In this document: positions 35,100 through 46,978 of the stretch, piece by piece
How positions within the stretch are numbered: position 1 is the stretch's first letter
Layout of the letters: every line of letters starts with the position of its first letter
Assembly (NCBI GenBank): GCA_027625915.1
Contig: JANTQA010000042.1
Coordinates: forward strand, 756,001-820,000
Reading direction: 5' to 3'
Source: Anaeramoeba flamelloides
Lineage: Eukaryota; Metamonada; Anaeramoebidae
DNA length: 64,000 nucleotides
Position numbers and translations under genes: made by a program
Notes under the pieces: generated by a model
Databases searched by the model: none
Told to the model about the DNA's origin: nothing
The model's input: the letters and a program-made list of their open reading frames with translations, nothing else

Positions 35100-37560
35100 G
35101 ATAATATTCTTTTATTATTTTTTTTATTATTATTAATTCTTTAATCTATATTGTTCAGATTTTCCCTATTTGAATGTAAAGGACAGTCCCATAAAAAATA
35201 ATATTAATCTTCATCTATTTCTAGATTAGAATACTTTTTTGCACATCTTTCAATTTTTTGTTTTTATTTTATTCTTAACATATACATAAGAATATTCTTT
35301 TTAGGTAATTTGTCTAATTTTTTCGTTTTAAGATGCTAGTAGAGCCCTAGATTTAAACTCAACTATTTTTCAAAAATTTTGATTCGCTTTATAATGTTAA
35401 TGAATTTTTTTTTAAGTGTTTATCCCCAGTATCCTTCAAAAAAAAAAATATTCAAATTTTTGTTTAAGAATCATTTTTTCTTTTTTATAAACTTTTTCTT
35501 TTTATTTTTTTATTATTTTTTTTTTCATTTTTATTTTTGATAACTTTTATTTAAAAAATAGAATGTTGAAAAAAGATCTTTTAAAAGATAAATAATCACT
35601 GAGTAAATTTCGACTTTTAAATTTCTTTTAAAATGATCTAAATTTTTAGCCAAAAATATCCTTGTTATTTTTTTTTTTCAATGAAAGTTCAGTAATAAAA
35701 AATCTTCAAGCTTTTTCAAAAATTATGACTCGCATTTTTTTAGTTTTTCGTTTTATTTTTTTTTAATTTTTATAATTTCAGGTTTTTATATATTTAGAAG
35801 GATTTAAAAGTGAATTAAAAATCATATTTAATTATTAGTTGTTTTTGGGTACTAAAGGATATGTTATTCTCTTTCAATTTATTATTTCAGCTGAGTTTAA
35901 AATTTTTTAAAATAGTGTTTATTATATTTTTTTTAGGTTTTTTTTTGTAATTTGTGAATCAAAAAGATAATTTTTGAAATTTTATTTGAATTTCTAAAAT
36001 AAAAAAGTGGTAACTGTTCTTTTCTTGGGTTTTCGGTTAATGTTTAAAGCCAATAGAGTCACGTTAGGTTTTTCTGAGTTTTCTATTTATTTGTGAAGTT
36101 TTCTAGGGTTTTTTTTTTTTAGGTTTTCTATTTCGTTTGTGAAGTGTTCTAGGTTTTTTTTATTTTTTCTATTTTATTTATGAAGTGTTCTAGTTTTTTT
36201 TTACTTTTTGAAATATATCGAAAATTTATTAAAATTTTCTGTTTATTTCAAAAAGTAAAAAAAAACTTTTGAAAATCTATTGATTTTCCAAATAAATAGA
36301 AAACTCAAAAAAACCTAAAAAAAATCAATAGATTTTCTAAACGAAATAGAAAACCTCAAAAAAACCTAAAACACTTCACAAACGAAATAGAAAACCTAAA
36401 AAAAACCTAGAACATTTCACAGATAAAATAGAAAATCTCAAGAAAACCACCGTTAGGTTTTTTTTTATAATTTGAGATATTCAAATAAAATTTCAAAAAT
36501 TATCTTTTTATTCCACAAAATGAAAAAAAAAATATATATATATGCCTGGTGGAACTCTACAGAACATAAAAACACAATGTTTAGTTATATTGTTATTTTA
36601 CCTAATATTTGTTTTTTTAATATTATTGACCTTTCCATCCTGAGCGATTGATTCTTAGTTTTTATCTAAATTGATAGAGTTTCATATTTAATAAATTTAA
36701 TCTTTCTACTTACAGTTGAAATTTTCATTACATTTTTTTGAAAATTTTAATTATTTTTTATATACGTTCAAAACCAGATCTTTTTAATTTCTTTTTGTAG
36801 TTTAAATCTTCGTTTATAGAAATGGAAATTCTGACTTGGTCTATTTTTGCATCAGTTTTATAAATTATTGTTGGAGACTGTATTTAGATTTTTATATATT
36901 TTGTGAGTTTTTTATTTATCGAAAAATTAATTGTGTTGAAATCTTTTTGGATTTTAATAAAAAAAAACTAATCCATAAAATAATTGAGTAATAAACATTG
37001 ATTAAAAAGATTTGTATTACAATTCTATTTGCTAATTTTTGGTGATTAAACATTATTATAATTTTTTTAAAATTATCTTTTATCATTTTCAACTTTTTTT
37101 GTAAAATGTTTCTCTTTTTCAAGCCGAATTCCTAAATATTGTATTTCAGATAAATTGGTTTGATTTTAGTGTTTTGTCAATATTTGAATTATATTTCCAA
37201 ATTCTTGGATAATTTTATAAATTATTATTAATGTTTTGTCAATTTCTTGAATAGGTCCTTGTATTCTTAAAAATAAGTCATCAGCAAACATTTAAACCTG
37301 ATGAACTAAATCTTTTATTTGTTCAATCAAAAAATGGCTAATAAATTAAAACATTAAAGGAGAAAGAGTGTCTCATTGGGAACTCCTATTCCTTCTTTTT
37401 TATAATATTATTGTAGACAAATTTTGATCTTTTTTTTTTCAATTAACAGGATATTTTTTTTGATTTTACACCTTTTAGCTTGTCTCTGGGTATTAGTGCC
37501 GAATCAAAATTGTTAAAAAATTTGTTTCAATTCCAAAAAAATTTCTTCACCTTAATCACT
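35100..37560 (-). mobile_element. Decayed non-LTR (LINE) retrotransposon, relic 1
   Basis: On the minus strand a reverse-transcriptase active site FADD lies at 37277-37288 (context FADDLFLRIQGP). An EGIGVPN block upstream of it corresponds to the GVxQG region. Near the 3' end, about 35170-35260, a LWDCPLHSNRE motif matches the terminal CxxC..H..C finger of the LINE at 57848 (LWDCPAY), although one of the first Cys is lost (CAKK). The frame is broken by many stops and shifts, so it is an old inactive copy. A fold-back element interrupts it at ~36060-36460. Both borders are approximate; no endonuclease domain was seen. Confidence 0.7.
36060..36460. repeat. Fold-back element G, copy 2 (large palindrome in LINE relic 1)
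   Basis: The core hairpin at 36201-36263 (ACTTTTTGAAATATATCGA facing TTTCAAAAAGT) is flanked by repeated units. On the left, TTTGTGAAGTGTTCTAGG-type units appear three times with TTTTCTATTT spacers. On the right, the complements CCTAAAACACTTCACAAAC and CCTAGAACATTTCACAG appear in reverse order. GTTAGGTTTTT occurs at both borders. It is therefore a palindrome assembled from short repeats, not a simple MITE. Confidence 0.75.
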
Positions 37561-37908
37561 CTCCCTTAAAAATACAAAAAACAAAAAAGAAAAAAGATAA
37601 AAAATCTTGAACAAGAAAGGTAAAAAAAGTTTAGATTAGTTTGATTTGTTTTTTTTACTCAGAAATAAGAATCTTTGTTCTGTTCTCTTTTTAAGACTTT
37701 GAAAATTCTTTTTTTGTTTCTTGTTATTGTTGTTAAAATGGATTTGTGATTTAAATATGAAGATTAAAATTAAAAAACAAAAAAATTAAAAAAAGTTTGA
37801 TAAGGTAAATTGATCCTTACTCAATTTAAATAAAAAGAATTTGAATTCTCTTTTTTTTTTATTTGGCTTTTTGGTTGCTTGCTAAAGTATTCAATTCAAC
37901 CAAAAATA

Positions 37909-37949
<41 letters not shown>

Positions 37950-38078
37950 AAAAGTTTAACATAAAAAGAAAGAAATTGAAAATGAAAAAAAAAAGAAAAA
38001 AAAGTAAAAAAAAAATACTTTTTTAAAAATTACAAAGATGAAATTGTAGAGTTCACCACCACCGTGTAGAGAATTTTC
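37561..38078. other. Homopolymer-rich 3' flank of the Ser-repeat gene
   Basis: Contains a poly(A) run of nearly 40 bases at about 37909-37945 and a second A-rich run at ~37985-38020. No gene is seen. Confidence 0.5.
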
Positions 38079-38810
38079 TTAAAAATCTGAAAATTCATCA
38101 TCTTCGCTGTCTTGTAGTTTGTTGGTATTTATTTTTTGTGTTGGTTTTTTCTTTTCTTTAAAATCGGATTCTGATTCTGATTCTGACTCTGACTCTGAAG
38201 AAGAAGAATTTGAATTTGAATTTGAGTTTGAGTTTGAGTTTGAGTCCCAAAAGGAGTTGTCGCTTTCCTCATCAGATTCTTTGAAATTGTTCAAGTTTTG
38301 AGTAAATTTATTATTATTTTTTGTTTCTTCTTTTTCACTAACATCACGATCACTCTCACTACCACTACCACTACCACTTCCGCTTCCGCTACCTCTACCA
38401 CCACTACTGCCAGAACCGCTACCACTAAAATCAAATTCGTCTTCAAAGCCGGAATTTGATTCGCTATCAAATACCGTATTTAGATTTTTAATCTTATTTT
38501 TAAATTGTTTTGTATTTTTGCTCTGAACAAAATCGTTGTGAGAAATAAACCCTTTCCGTTTCACCTTATTTTGGAATTGATTAAAAGCCATTTTTTTTCT
38601 TGACAAAACGTTTTGCGATTTGGTTGTTTCTTGGAATTGCTGGATTTTCAACATCGCCCTTTTTTGTAAATCTAAAGTAGAAGAGTCCAGATCGGAAGAT
38701 GAGTTATTTGAAAAATCAAAATCTTCATCACTTTCAAGAATCGATTGAACGTCTTGCTTTAGTGATTGAAGTTTTTGGTTGTTCTGGAATAAATCCACAA
38801 ATAAAGTCAT
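38079..38810 (-). CDS. Acidic Ser-repeat protein, function unknown
   Basis: 243 codons from the ATG at 38808-38810 (MTLFVDLFQNNQKL). An upstream in-frame ATG would add a Phe/Ile-rich leader that looks like non-coding sequence, so the downstream one is preferred. The N-terminal half is helical and basic (LQKRAMLKIQQFQE, FQNKVKRKGFISHNDF). The C-terminal half holds three dipeptide arrays: Gly-Ser (residues ~129-150), Asn-Ser (~192-203) and Ser-Glu (~206-216), separated by acidic segments. It ends QDSEDDEFSDF. Such acidic Ser arrays are frequent casein-kinase targets in nuclear proteins (general knowledge). I recognise no family. Confidence 0.7.
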   Translation of the reverse strand: MTLFVDLFQNNQKLQSLKQDVQSILESDEDFDFSNNSSSDLDSSTLDLQKRAMLKIQQFQETTKSQNVLSRKKMAFNQFQNKVKRKGFISHNDFVQSKNTKQFKNKIKNLNTVFDSESNSGFEDEFDFSGSGSGSSGGRGSGSGSGSGSGSESDRDVSEKEETKNNNKFTQNLNNFKESDEESDNSFWDSNSNSNSNSNSNSSSSESESESESESDFKEKKKPTQKINTNKLQDSEDDEFSDF

Positions 38811-41115
38811 TTTTATTGAAGAAAAGAAAATAAAAAAAAAAATCAAAAAGTTGAAGAAAATGATAATAATTTTCCGTTTTTAGATAGAGTTTATATTTTT
38901 GGAATTTTGTTCATTAGTAAATGAGCCTTCAAAAAAAGAAGTTTGGTTGGGTTTTTGCTTTATTTAACATAATAATTTTTTGTTTTTTAAACATTTCAAT
39001 TAACAAAAAAGTTTGATTTTGATTTTATTTGAGAAAATTTAAGTATTAATAAAAAAGACCCAAAAAAGAACTTAAGGAGACTTTTCCAATACAAACCAAG
39101 TGAATTCGTGTAACAAGTACAAACAAAGCAAATAATTTTCTATTTGCAAAAAAAGTTTATCGAAATGATTGGATCACATACAGTTAAGCGACTAGTAACT
39201 CTTATTTATTTTTTTTCCCAAAGGTAATAAAGTAATTATTTACACAAGAGTACAATTAAACCACCATATACAACTTCATTTATCAACTTTAGAGAAATGA
39301 GTTATCATTTTTAAAAGAATTAATTTCCCCAATTAATTTTAATTCTAACAAGATCGGATTCTTTTTTTGTTGAAATTTTTGGATCTAAATTGAAAAAAGA
39401 AAAAAAAAAATTTTCTTTTGAAGTAATCTCACTTTTAGTAATCTCTGGGAGTCTGTATTAACAAATAACTTGAAATTTTTATCTTATTTTAAAAATAAAA
39501 TAAAAATAAATCAAATATTGAATCCTTGAAGATCAAAAAAAATTGATCTTATATTTTATTCATAAATATTTATTAAATTTCTTGATATTTAAAGTTTAGG
39601 CAATATTTCTTTTTCCAAACACTAAGAGTATAAATAAGGAACTCTTTGTATTAAAATCAATTATTTGATAATATCTAGTATTTTTTTTTTTCTTAGATTT
39701 ATTTATATGAATTCTTTTTTATTTGTTTGAAAATCTTTAAAAAATTGAGAAATAATTGTAAAGTCTATTTGTACATTTGATTTTTGTGTTGTTAATAACT
39801 TATTAATGAAAGATTAAGATTAGATTATTAAATATTGATTTAAAAATAATTAAATTAAAAAGTATTTCTATAGGTTTATAGTTCAATTTTTTAGGTTTTA
39901 AAAAAGTATGTATTTTGGGAGAATTTTTAATTTCTTGGTTTGGTTTTTTTTCTTAGATTTTTTTCTTCGAACAAAAATAAAAAAAAAATTGATTTGAAAA
40001 CGGATCTTTGAATCAACAAATTCTATTATTTTCAAGTTCCCAATAATTCTTGTAATTTTTTTGAAAATAAGTAGATTTTTTATACTGGGATATTTTAGAA
40101 CTTGGTGGATTTCTTTTTTAAAGTGTATTTTTGTACTGTTATTTATCAAACAATTAGATTTCTATCTTATTTCTGAGAAAATAATTTTTTTTTGAAATAA
40201 ATCAAAAAAATGTTGAATTTTGAAAGTTTGAAAAAAATGGGAAAAAATGGATCAAACTTTGAAAAACAAAAAATTAATTTTGGAAAAGGGACATTTAAAG
40301 AAAGTCAAGTCTTCTAATAATCAGATTTTTCCTTTATTTATCAATTTCAAGATGGTGTATAATTTTTTGAATTTAGTATTGGATTTATTTGAAGATTTTT
40401 ATTTATTTCCTATTCCCTTAAAGTTGAATCATTTTAAATTCAGGTTTCTTTCAAGGGATAATCAAAGGAAAGATTAGTGATATAAGTAAAAGGTAGAAAA
40501 TTGTGACCAAAAAAAAACTCAAATATTGAAAAAATTAAGGAGTGTTAATCTGTAATTTAAAGACGACTCACTTAATTGCCAACACACTTTGATTTCTTTC
40601 AATAATTTTATTAGAATTAATCCAGAATATCATTTTCTTGGTTGTAATCAAGATAAATCATTTAAAAAAATGTGAAAAAAGAATGTGGAAAAGGTACCAT
40701 TAGCCTTTCAATTTCTTGTTTAAACTGTTTGTGATTTACTTTCCAAAACCTATTGAATTTGCTTTTTTAAAATAACTCTAAAAGAATTATTGGAACAGTT
40801 ATTTTCTTTACAAAAAAATTGAATTCGATCACAAAAAAGTTCAATAAAGAAAAGCACAATTAAAAAGAAAAAAATTGCCCTTTTCAAATGGTTTGTATTG
40901 ATCTCTTGTTTTTTATTTTAGATGAGGTGAAGAAAAACAAAAGATTGAGAAATTGAAATAAATTTTTAAACTTCTTTAATGGAAAACGGTGGTACTAAAT
41001 AAAAACAAAGAAAACTTTTTTTCAAAAAACAAAAAAGAAGCAAAAAAAAAAAAAAAGTTTTTTTACAAAAAGTCAAACAAACGTAAATTTATTCAAATTA
41101 CTAAAACACCAAAAT
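38811..41115. other. AT-rich intergenic DNA between two minus-strand genes
   Basis: 2.3 kb without supported genes. Open frames at 39898-40149 (-) and 40247-40477 (+) have no motif. No terminal inverted repeat was found by eye. A 14-base A run lies near 41043. Confidence 0.4.
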
Positions 41116-41502
41116 TTAATTGTTGTTAGTAAAAGTAATTGTGTTTAAATCAATTTTTTCATTTTTGTTTTCATTTTCAACTTTTTCTTCGCCTGTTTCT
41201 TTTTTTTCTAACTCAACCCTTTCGAAATCATAAATCTGATTTGTTTTGTGACAATAACTTAACTCACCTTTGTTGTTCTTTTCAAAAATTAGATGAGAAA
41301 ATCCTGTGTCAACGTATTTGCCTTGAAAAAACCTTTCTCCAATGAGCAGGATTGGTGAATTTGATTCTAGTCCAACAAATTTATATTGCTTCCCACCCTC
41401 AATCGCGTCTTTCATATATTGCTCTGGAAGATCAACAACAAAGTAATATTCTTCTTCAGTTATTTCCTCAGTAATCTCTTCAGTTTTTTCTTCAGTCTCC
41501 AT
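41116..41502 (-). CDS. GTF3C6: TFIIIC subunit 6 / tau55-related protein
   Basis: A single-exon gene of 128 codons. After an acidic start (EITEEITEEE) the sequence YYFVVDLPEQYM leads into a small beta barrel with VGLESNSPILLIGERFFQGK, YVDTGFSHLIFEK and LSYCHKTNQIYDF. This matches the TFIIIC_sub6 pattern of human GTF3C6 (LGIDTERPILQVDSCVFAGE, then YEDTLGTCVIFEE, then YKCHTMKKL). The family protein is part of the RNA polymerase III factor that binds the A and B boxes of tRNA genes. It lacks the phosphatase-like module of yeast tau55, as the animal form does. The C-terminal tail is charged and low in complexity. Confidence 0.8.
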   Translation of the reverse strand: METEEKTEEITEEITEEEYYFVVDLPEQYMKDAIEGGKQYKFVGLESNSPILLIGERFFQGKYVDTGFSHLIFEKNNKGELSYCHKTNQIYDFERVELEKKETGEEKVENENKNEKIDLNTITFTNNN

Positions 41503-42129
41503 ACGATAAACAGTTTTGTTGTTTTGAAAACAAAAATAAAATTATTAGTGTTTGAAATAAAAAAAATGAAATAAAAAAACACTAGCCTTTATAAAGTATT
41601 AAAGTCTTTGTTACCTTTCAAGAACTTTCAGAGAATTTACAGAACTAACTGTATTTTTCCAATACCTTCAATGAAGAGAAACTTAATTAAGCAAAGAGAT
41701 TTGTTAAAAGTTAGAGATTTTTAAAAGTTCAAATAGGTTGAAATTTTAAGGAAGAACATGTTTTTACCAAAATTTGTTTAAGGTAAATACTAAACAATTA
41801 TAGAAAGATTCTCTTGGAGTCAAATTGATTCTAAGATCTCAATATCAATTTAAAAATAACTGTATTGAAATATTGACAAGAAAAGTTAGGTAACAAATCA
41901 AAAAATTCTATGTGCTAATTATTCCAATAATTTTAACATATTGTAATTGTTTTTAAAAACAATGAAACTTTAGTTTTTTGACAAGAAACCTCTTCTATTT
42001 GGGGTCACCAAAAAAGTTTCAGTGTTTTTGAAAACAATTATAATTTGAGTATAAAAACGAGAAAAATAAAGAAAAAGATTATTAAACAATACGAATTTAA
42101 ATCAAATAATGTTTACCAAAATTCAAAAT

Positions 42130-42640
42130 TTTAAACACAGTTAAAATAGTTAAAATAATCAATCAAAATAATACAATTTCCTGAAAATTCGAAATAATTT
42201 TGATTTTTGTAAAAAATATTAATTACATTTTTACATCTTTTCGGTTTTTTATATTCATTACATTTTTTGAATTACCGAACTTGTTTATTTTGTTCAAAAT
42301 ATTTTTTTCAATCATTGATATTAGGTTAAAGTTGAGTTGTTCCAAATAGAAGAACTCAAATAAAATTAGTTGATAGTATCTAACCATTTTATTGATCAAT
42401 ATTCCTAATCGAATATATAGAAATTTATCAATGTATTTTTTTGTTAAGCCATCTCCAAAATTTTTAAAACACCGATAATTGATTAATATTGATAATTATT
42501 TCTTTTTTGTTTTGTGAGTGTTGTAATTTATGTATAATTGTTTACATTTCAATTAGCGAATGGTTTTGATTTGGTATTTCTTTGAGAATTGATTAAAATA
42601 TATTTTTTTTCAAAAATTGAATTTTTGTGTGTTAAAAATT
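42130..42640. repeat. Dispersed repeat K, copy 2
   Basis: Aligns with 28900-29450: GAAATAATTTTGATTTTTG, TAGAAGAACTCAAATAAAAT and TTTGGTATTTCTTTGAGAAT occur in the same order and spacing. No open frame. It lies upstream of the TFIIIC gene. Confidence 0.65.
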
Positions 42641-42689
42641 TTGAATTGGAGTTTATGTACATACATATATACATTATATATATATATAT

Positions 42690-44335
42690 ATATATATATA
42701 TCACAGGTTTTACCGTTTTTCGTTTTAAAACGATGAAAAACTTATAAAATCACGTTTTTTCGAATTTTTTACATGTTTTTTCGTTTCTTTCATTGTTTAC
42801 GTTTTTTGGTTTTTGAAAAAGTCCTCGAATTCTTTTGAAATCATACTTTTGGTTTCTGGGATGTGAAAAAACTCATATGAAAAAACTTAAAAACAATGAT
42901 AAAAAAACAATTAAAAAACAAGTAGAGTGTAATTGTTTTAAATGTGTTAGAAAACAGGGTTAATTCGTGGATGATTTCATATTTAAGTAGGGGTGTTGTT
43001 TTTAAAAACATGAAAATAGTTTGATTATATATTTTAAAAAAAACACCAAAATAATATTAAGTAATTTTTCCGTTTTAACTCTTGGAAATTGTAAACTCTT
43101 TAAACACTGAGTTAAAAAATTATTTTTTTAAAAAATGAATTAGAATTTGAGAAGAAAAGTAGTTCAAATTTACACTTTTTTACCATTTTTAATTAGACCA
43201 GCTCACCTATTTTTTTTACATTTTATTACACCCCCCTATAATATTTTTTACTTGATCACAAAAAAACATTAAAAATTATTATCATAAATTTTTTTTTTCT
43301 ACAATTACTAATTTGGAAAATGTGATCAGTAATTTTTTTATTCATATCAACTCACCTTCAACTTATGAGCAATAAAATTAAAATAATTTTAATTTTTTTT
43401 GATACTGAAATACAAATTTTACAACTATTTTTTTTTAGATAATTAATTATTAAATTTCTCATTTCTTAAAAGTTATTTCATTGGGAATGCTTTATTATGT
43501 TTTGTTCAAAAAAAAAAATTCATTTTTTATTATTTAATTTTCAGCAATATCCTTTTCAAACAATTTATATGTTACTTACTTTGTCCAAATTATGAATTTC
43601 TACATTTAAAAGATATTTATTTGTTTAAATGATTGAAAAAAAATTAAAGTCACTTAACAGAAGTAATAACTCTTTCACCTTTTAAATACTTTCAGATTTA
43701 ACATATGATTTCTATATTAAATTTACATATTCAGTTTTTTTTTCTTTACTACAACAAAACAAGGCGAAATTTATAAACCAAAAAAATAAAAAAAACACTC
43801 GATACATGCACAGAGAAGGATAAATTAAAGTACCCGGTAAATTGTATTTAAAATCATTAGTAATTTATATGATTTTTTTTTGTACTTTTCTTTTTTTGTT
43901 GTGATCGATCATAAAATATTATTTTTAAGAAGTCTTTAATTCAATGAATTTAAATTGTTATTCAAAAATTTCCACTAATTTCTTTTTGGGTTATAGGACT
44001 GAATTAAATATACGAAATAAATTTTTCTTCCCATTATTTTAATTATTTATATATTTTATAGATGTTTTTTTTTTCGTTTCAATTGTGAAGGATTTTTGAG
44101 CTATTCTAAAAGATATATATAAATATTTAGTAAACTTAAATTTTCAAAAAAAAAAAATCTTTAATCTCTGATGTCAATATACAATGAATTCACCCTTTTA
44201 ATTATTATTCAAAAAAAAAATTCCTATATATATATATATATATATATCCAAGAAACGAATTTTACGCGTCGCTCATGCGTGCGCCAACGCGTTTCATTAC
44301 ATCAAAAAAATCGCCAGACCTGTGATATATATATA
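42690..44335. mobile_element. Candidate DNA element bounded by inverted CACAGGT tips in TA arrays
   Basis: ATATATCACAGGTTTTACC at the left and AGACCTGTGATATATAT at the right are inverted copies, each adjoining a (TA)n run. Just inside each tip lies a hairpin: GTTTTTCGTTTTAAAACG-ATGAAAAAC on the left and a CpG-rich segment with CATGCGTGCGCCAACGCG on the right. The 1.5 kb between is AT-rich with no open frame. The matching tips suggest a non-autonomous DNA transposon, but only seven to nine bases match and no second copy was found. Confidence 0.35.
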
Positions 44336-44810
44336 TATTTATATAAATAAACTCTGTTTCAGTCAAAGGTGCCCAAGGTTTTTTTCAAATATCAATTATT
44401 TTATATAATTGACCTTTGAAGAACAAATAAGAAATAAACAGAATAATACACATCAAAGAAATGTTGATACATGTCTGAAATAAAACTAATTAATCAATAT
44501 ATTTTCTTAAAAATTGAAAAACCAAAATTCTTAGGCCCCATTGAGAAAAACAAGGATGTTCGTTTTGAACTTCTACTGGTATTTGAATAATAAATATGAA
44601 ACATTTTTCACTTCATTTTCCATACCTTTCTTTTAGAAATCAAGCCTCCAAACAAAGTTTGTTGGTATTTGTGGTCTCTATTTGAAAAAGGAAATGAAAA
44701 TGAAGTGAAAATTTTTCACATTTATTCAACAAATTTCAAGATCAAAGATCAAATTGAATTGCAATAGAAATCAATATGATTTCTCAACAATCTTTACATG
44801 GTTTCAATGA

Positions 44811-45041
44811 CCTTAGAATAACACGTTTTTACCAAGTGACTATTGATCTTGCAATAAAAAATTTTTTTGCAAATGAATGACGTTTTTAAAAAAAAAATCG
44901 AAAAAAAAAACAAAAATGTATAGAAATGTGAAAAAATGATTTCAATTTTGAAATTTTCCAAAATAAAATTTTTCTTCTAATATCTATGCAAACCCTTTAA
45001 ACACGTGTATTATACCATTACAACTGGGCCCCTTTGACTGA

Positions 45042-45053
<12 letters not shown>
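44811..45053. repeat. Dispersed repeat J, copy 2
   Basis: Starts CCTTAGAATAACACGTTTTT as in copy 1 at 7889 and stays alignable to GGGCCCCTTTGACTGA. A (TA)n run and a family A MITE follow directly. Confidence 0.65.
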
Positions 45054-45074
<21 letters not shown>

Positions 45075-45076
<2 letters not shown>

Positions 45077-45253
45077 CAGTCAGTTTCAAATTTAAGGCAC
45101 AAACTTTCAACGAAATTTAAGGCACAAAAAAAACTCAAATTAAAGCACAAAATTTGGAATTTTTTTTTTTATACACAAATTATTTTACTAGAATTTTAAT
45201 TTTGTGCCTTAATTTGAGAAATTTTTTGTGCCTTAAAAGTGGAACTGACTGTA
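45075..45253. repeat. Family A MITE, copy 3
   Basis: 175 bp between TA dinucleotides, starting CAGTCAGTTTCAAATTTAAG and ending AAAAGTGGAACTGACTG. The tips are intact. It is inserted at the right edge of a (TA)n array, as expected for a TA-targeting element. Confidence 0.85.
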
Positions 45254-46978
45254 TTTTTAAACAATCTTAGTATGGTGGGTTCCACAAAAAAGTGAATTTT
45301 GTATTTTTAGCTACACCCCTTTAGGTGAAATGGAGTTTATATTAGTATCATTCTTAATTTTATCTTAAAATTTTACTAATAAAGCAACTTAAAAAGAAAA
45401 ATATTGTTAGAAATAAAGAGAAAAAAAATATCTCACTAGAGGGAAATGGCTTGTATAAAGTTGGAATTTCATATATAATGGTATTCAATTTAAAGAATTA
45501 AAGTGGAAAATAAAATTAAATGAAATTTTTATATATGATTAATGAATAAAAAATAATATTGGAACAGAATTACTGTCTAATATCATCAAAAATTTAATTG
45601 ATTTTTGACATGAAAACAGAATAAAATGACCAAATATTTAGAATGAAACCATTCCTTTAAATTAAAATTAATAATCATTTAAAAATAATTCAAATATCAC
45701 ACTCAACCTTTCAAAATTAAAAAAAAGATAAGATATTCAAAATTGTTAAATTGTAAACTATATATATATAAATTCTATTTTAGGAAAAATCTTAAAAATT
45801 CAAACATTCTCTTGAAAATTATTGATCCCATTAAATTACTATTATAGTTCACGCCAAAACAATGATTAAGTCATCACAGTATTTATTATGCCAATTAAAT
45901 CACCTCTGTACTTTTTTACTTTTCATATTTGGAGAATATCAACAATTATTGAAATCAAAGGTTAACACTAAGATAACCTTTCCAAAAGTGAAGTAAAAAA
46001 TTACCAAAATTGATAAGTAACAATATAATTTAACAATTTACCCAGATAACAAACTATATTATTGATTAAGGGTCGATATAAAAAAGAAAACTCATAAATA
46101 TAAACAGAAAGGGTCTTACAGTAGAAAAATATGAAATACAAAATTTTTCTTTATAATTCAGATTCATTCAAGTGATTCTTAAAAATGGATTTTTAAGATA
46201 GGAAAGAGATTTTAATCTATAATATCATAATTTTGATCAGTTTTGTTAATTTTCAAAAAGTGGAACTTCCAACAACCAAAAAAAAAAAATAATTGGAAGG
46301 TGGAATCTCAAGACAATAGATAAACTTAAATACAAAGTATTTTGTTTTATTATTTTTCTTTTTCAGATAATTATTGTTTCTCCATTAGCTAATTGGAATA
46401 TTTTATAATAATTTGTGAAACTATCAACTTACAAATTTCTTTGTAGAAAGAATAAACCCCTGGGGGTTGTTCAGAGATTTGGTAAAGTATTAAAAATTAT
46501 TTAATAATCCCTTGATAATATGAAAATTAAAGGCTAATATACTTGGAGTTATCAAGAATTTGTTTCAAAATCGAAATATTAAACATTTCAATTGATCAGA
46601 GAATTCTATTTTACTACAAATTCCGTACTTTCAATTTCAATCATTCAAGATCTTTATGAGTGTGTATGAATTTGATTCTTTTTTACAAAAATATATGGAG
46701 AATACTGACATTTAAATAATTTCAGTAAGATTTAGTTAAATTTTGTTTCAACGTGTATCTCAAAAATTTTGAATTTTAGTTTGGTGATAATTATGGAATA
46801 AAAATCGAAATAAAAATGATTCATTCCTTTATTAACCTATCATTGAATGGATAAAAAAGAAATAAATAAAAATAATTAAATATGTCAATTAAGAATGAAA
46901 AAAAGAGAAAAAGAATAATAAAAAAAAAAACAAAATCAAAAAGAAAGGAATCAAAATATAATAAAAAATAATTATTTT
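45254..46978. other. AT-rich intergenic DNA downstream of the hydrolase-like gene
   Basis: 1.7 kb with no supported gene, repeat border or RNA. The minus-strand frame at 46821-47036 overlaps the 3' end of the hydrolase-like gene in another frame and is a shadow. Confidence 0.4.

Noticed and set aside
40247-40477. 76-codon ATG frame between the Ser-repeat and TFIIIC genes
   Set aside because: It is Lys/Phe/Leu-rich, has no similarity to any family I know, and is short enough to be chance in this composition.
44262-44330. GC-rich segment considered as a tRNA or small RNA gene
   Set aside because: No cloverleaf, anticodon arm or A/B boxes fit. The hairpin fits a transposon end better.
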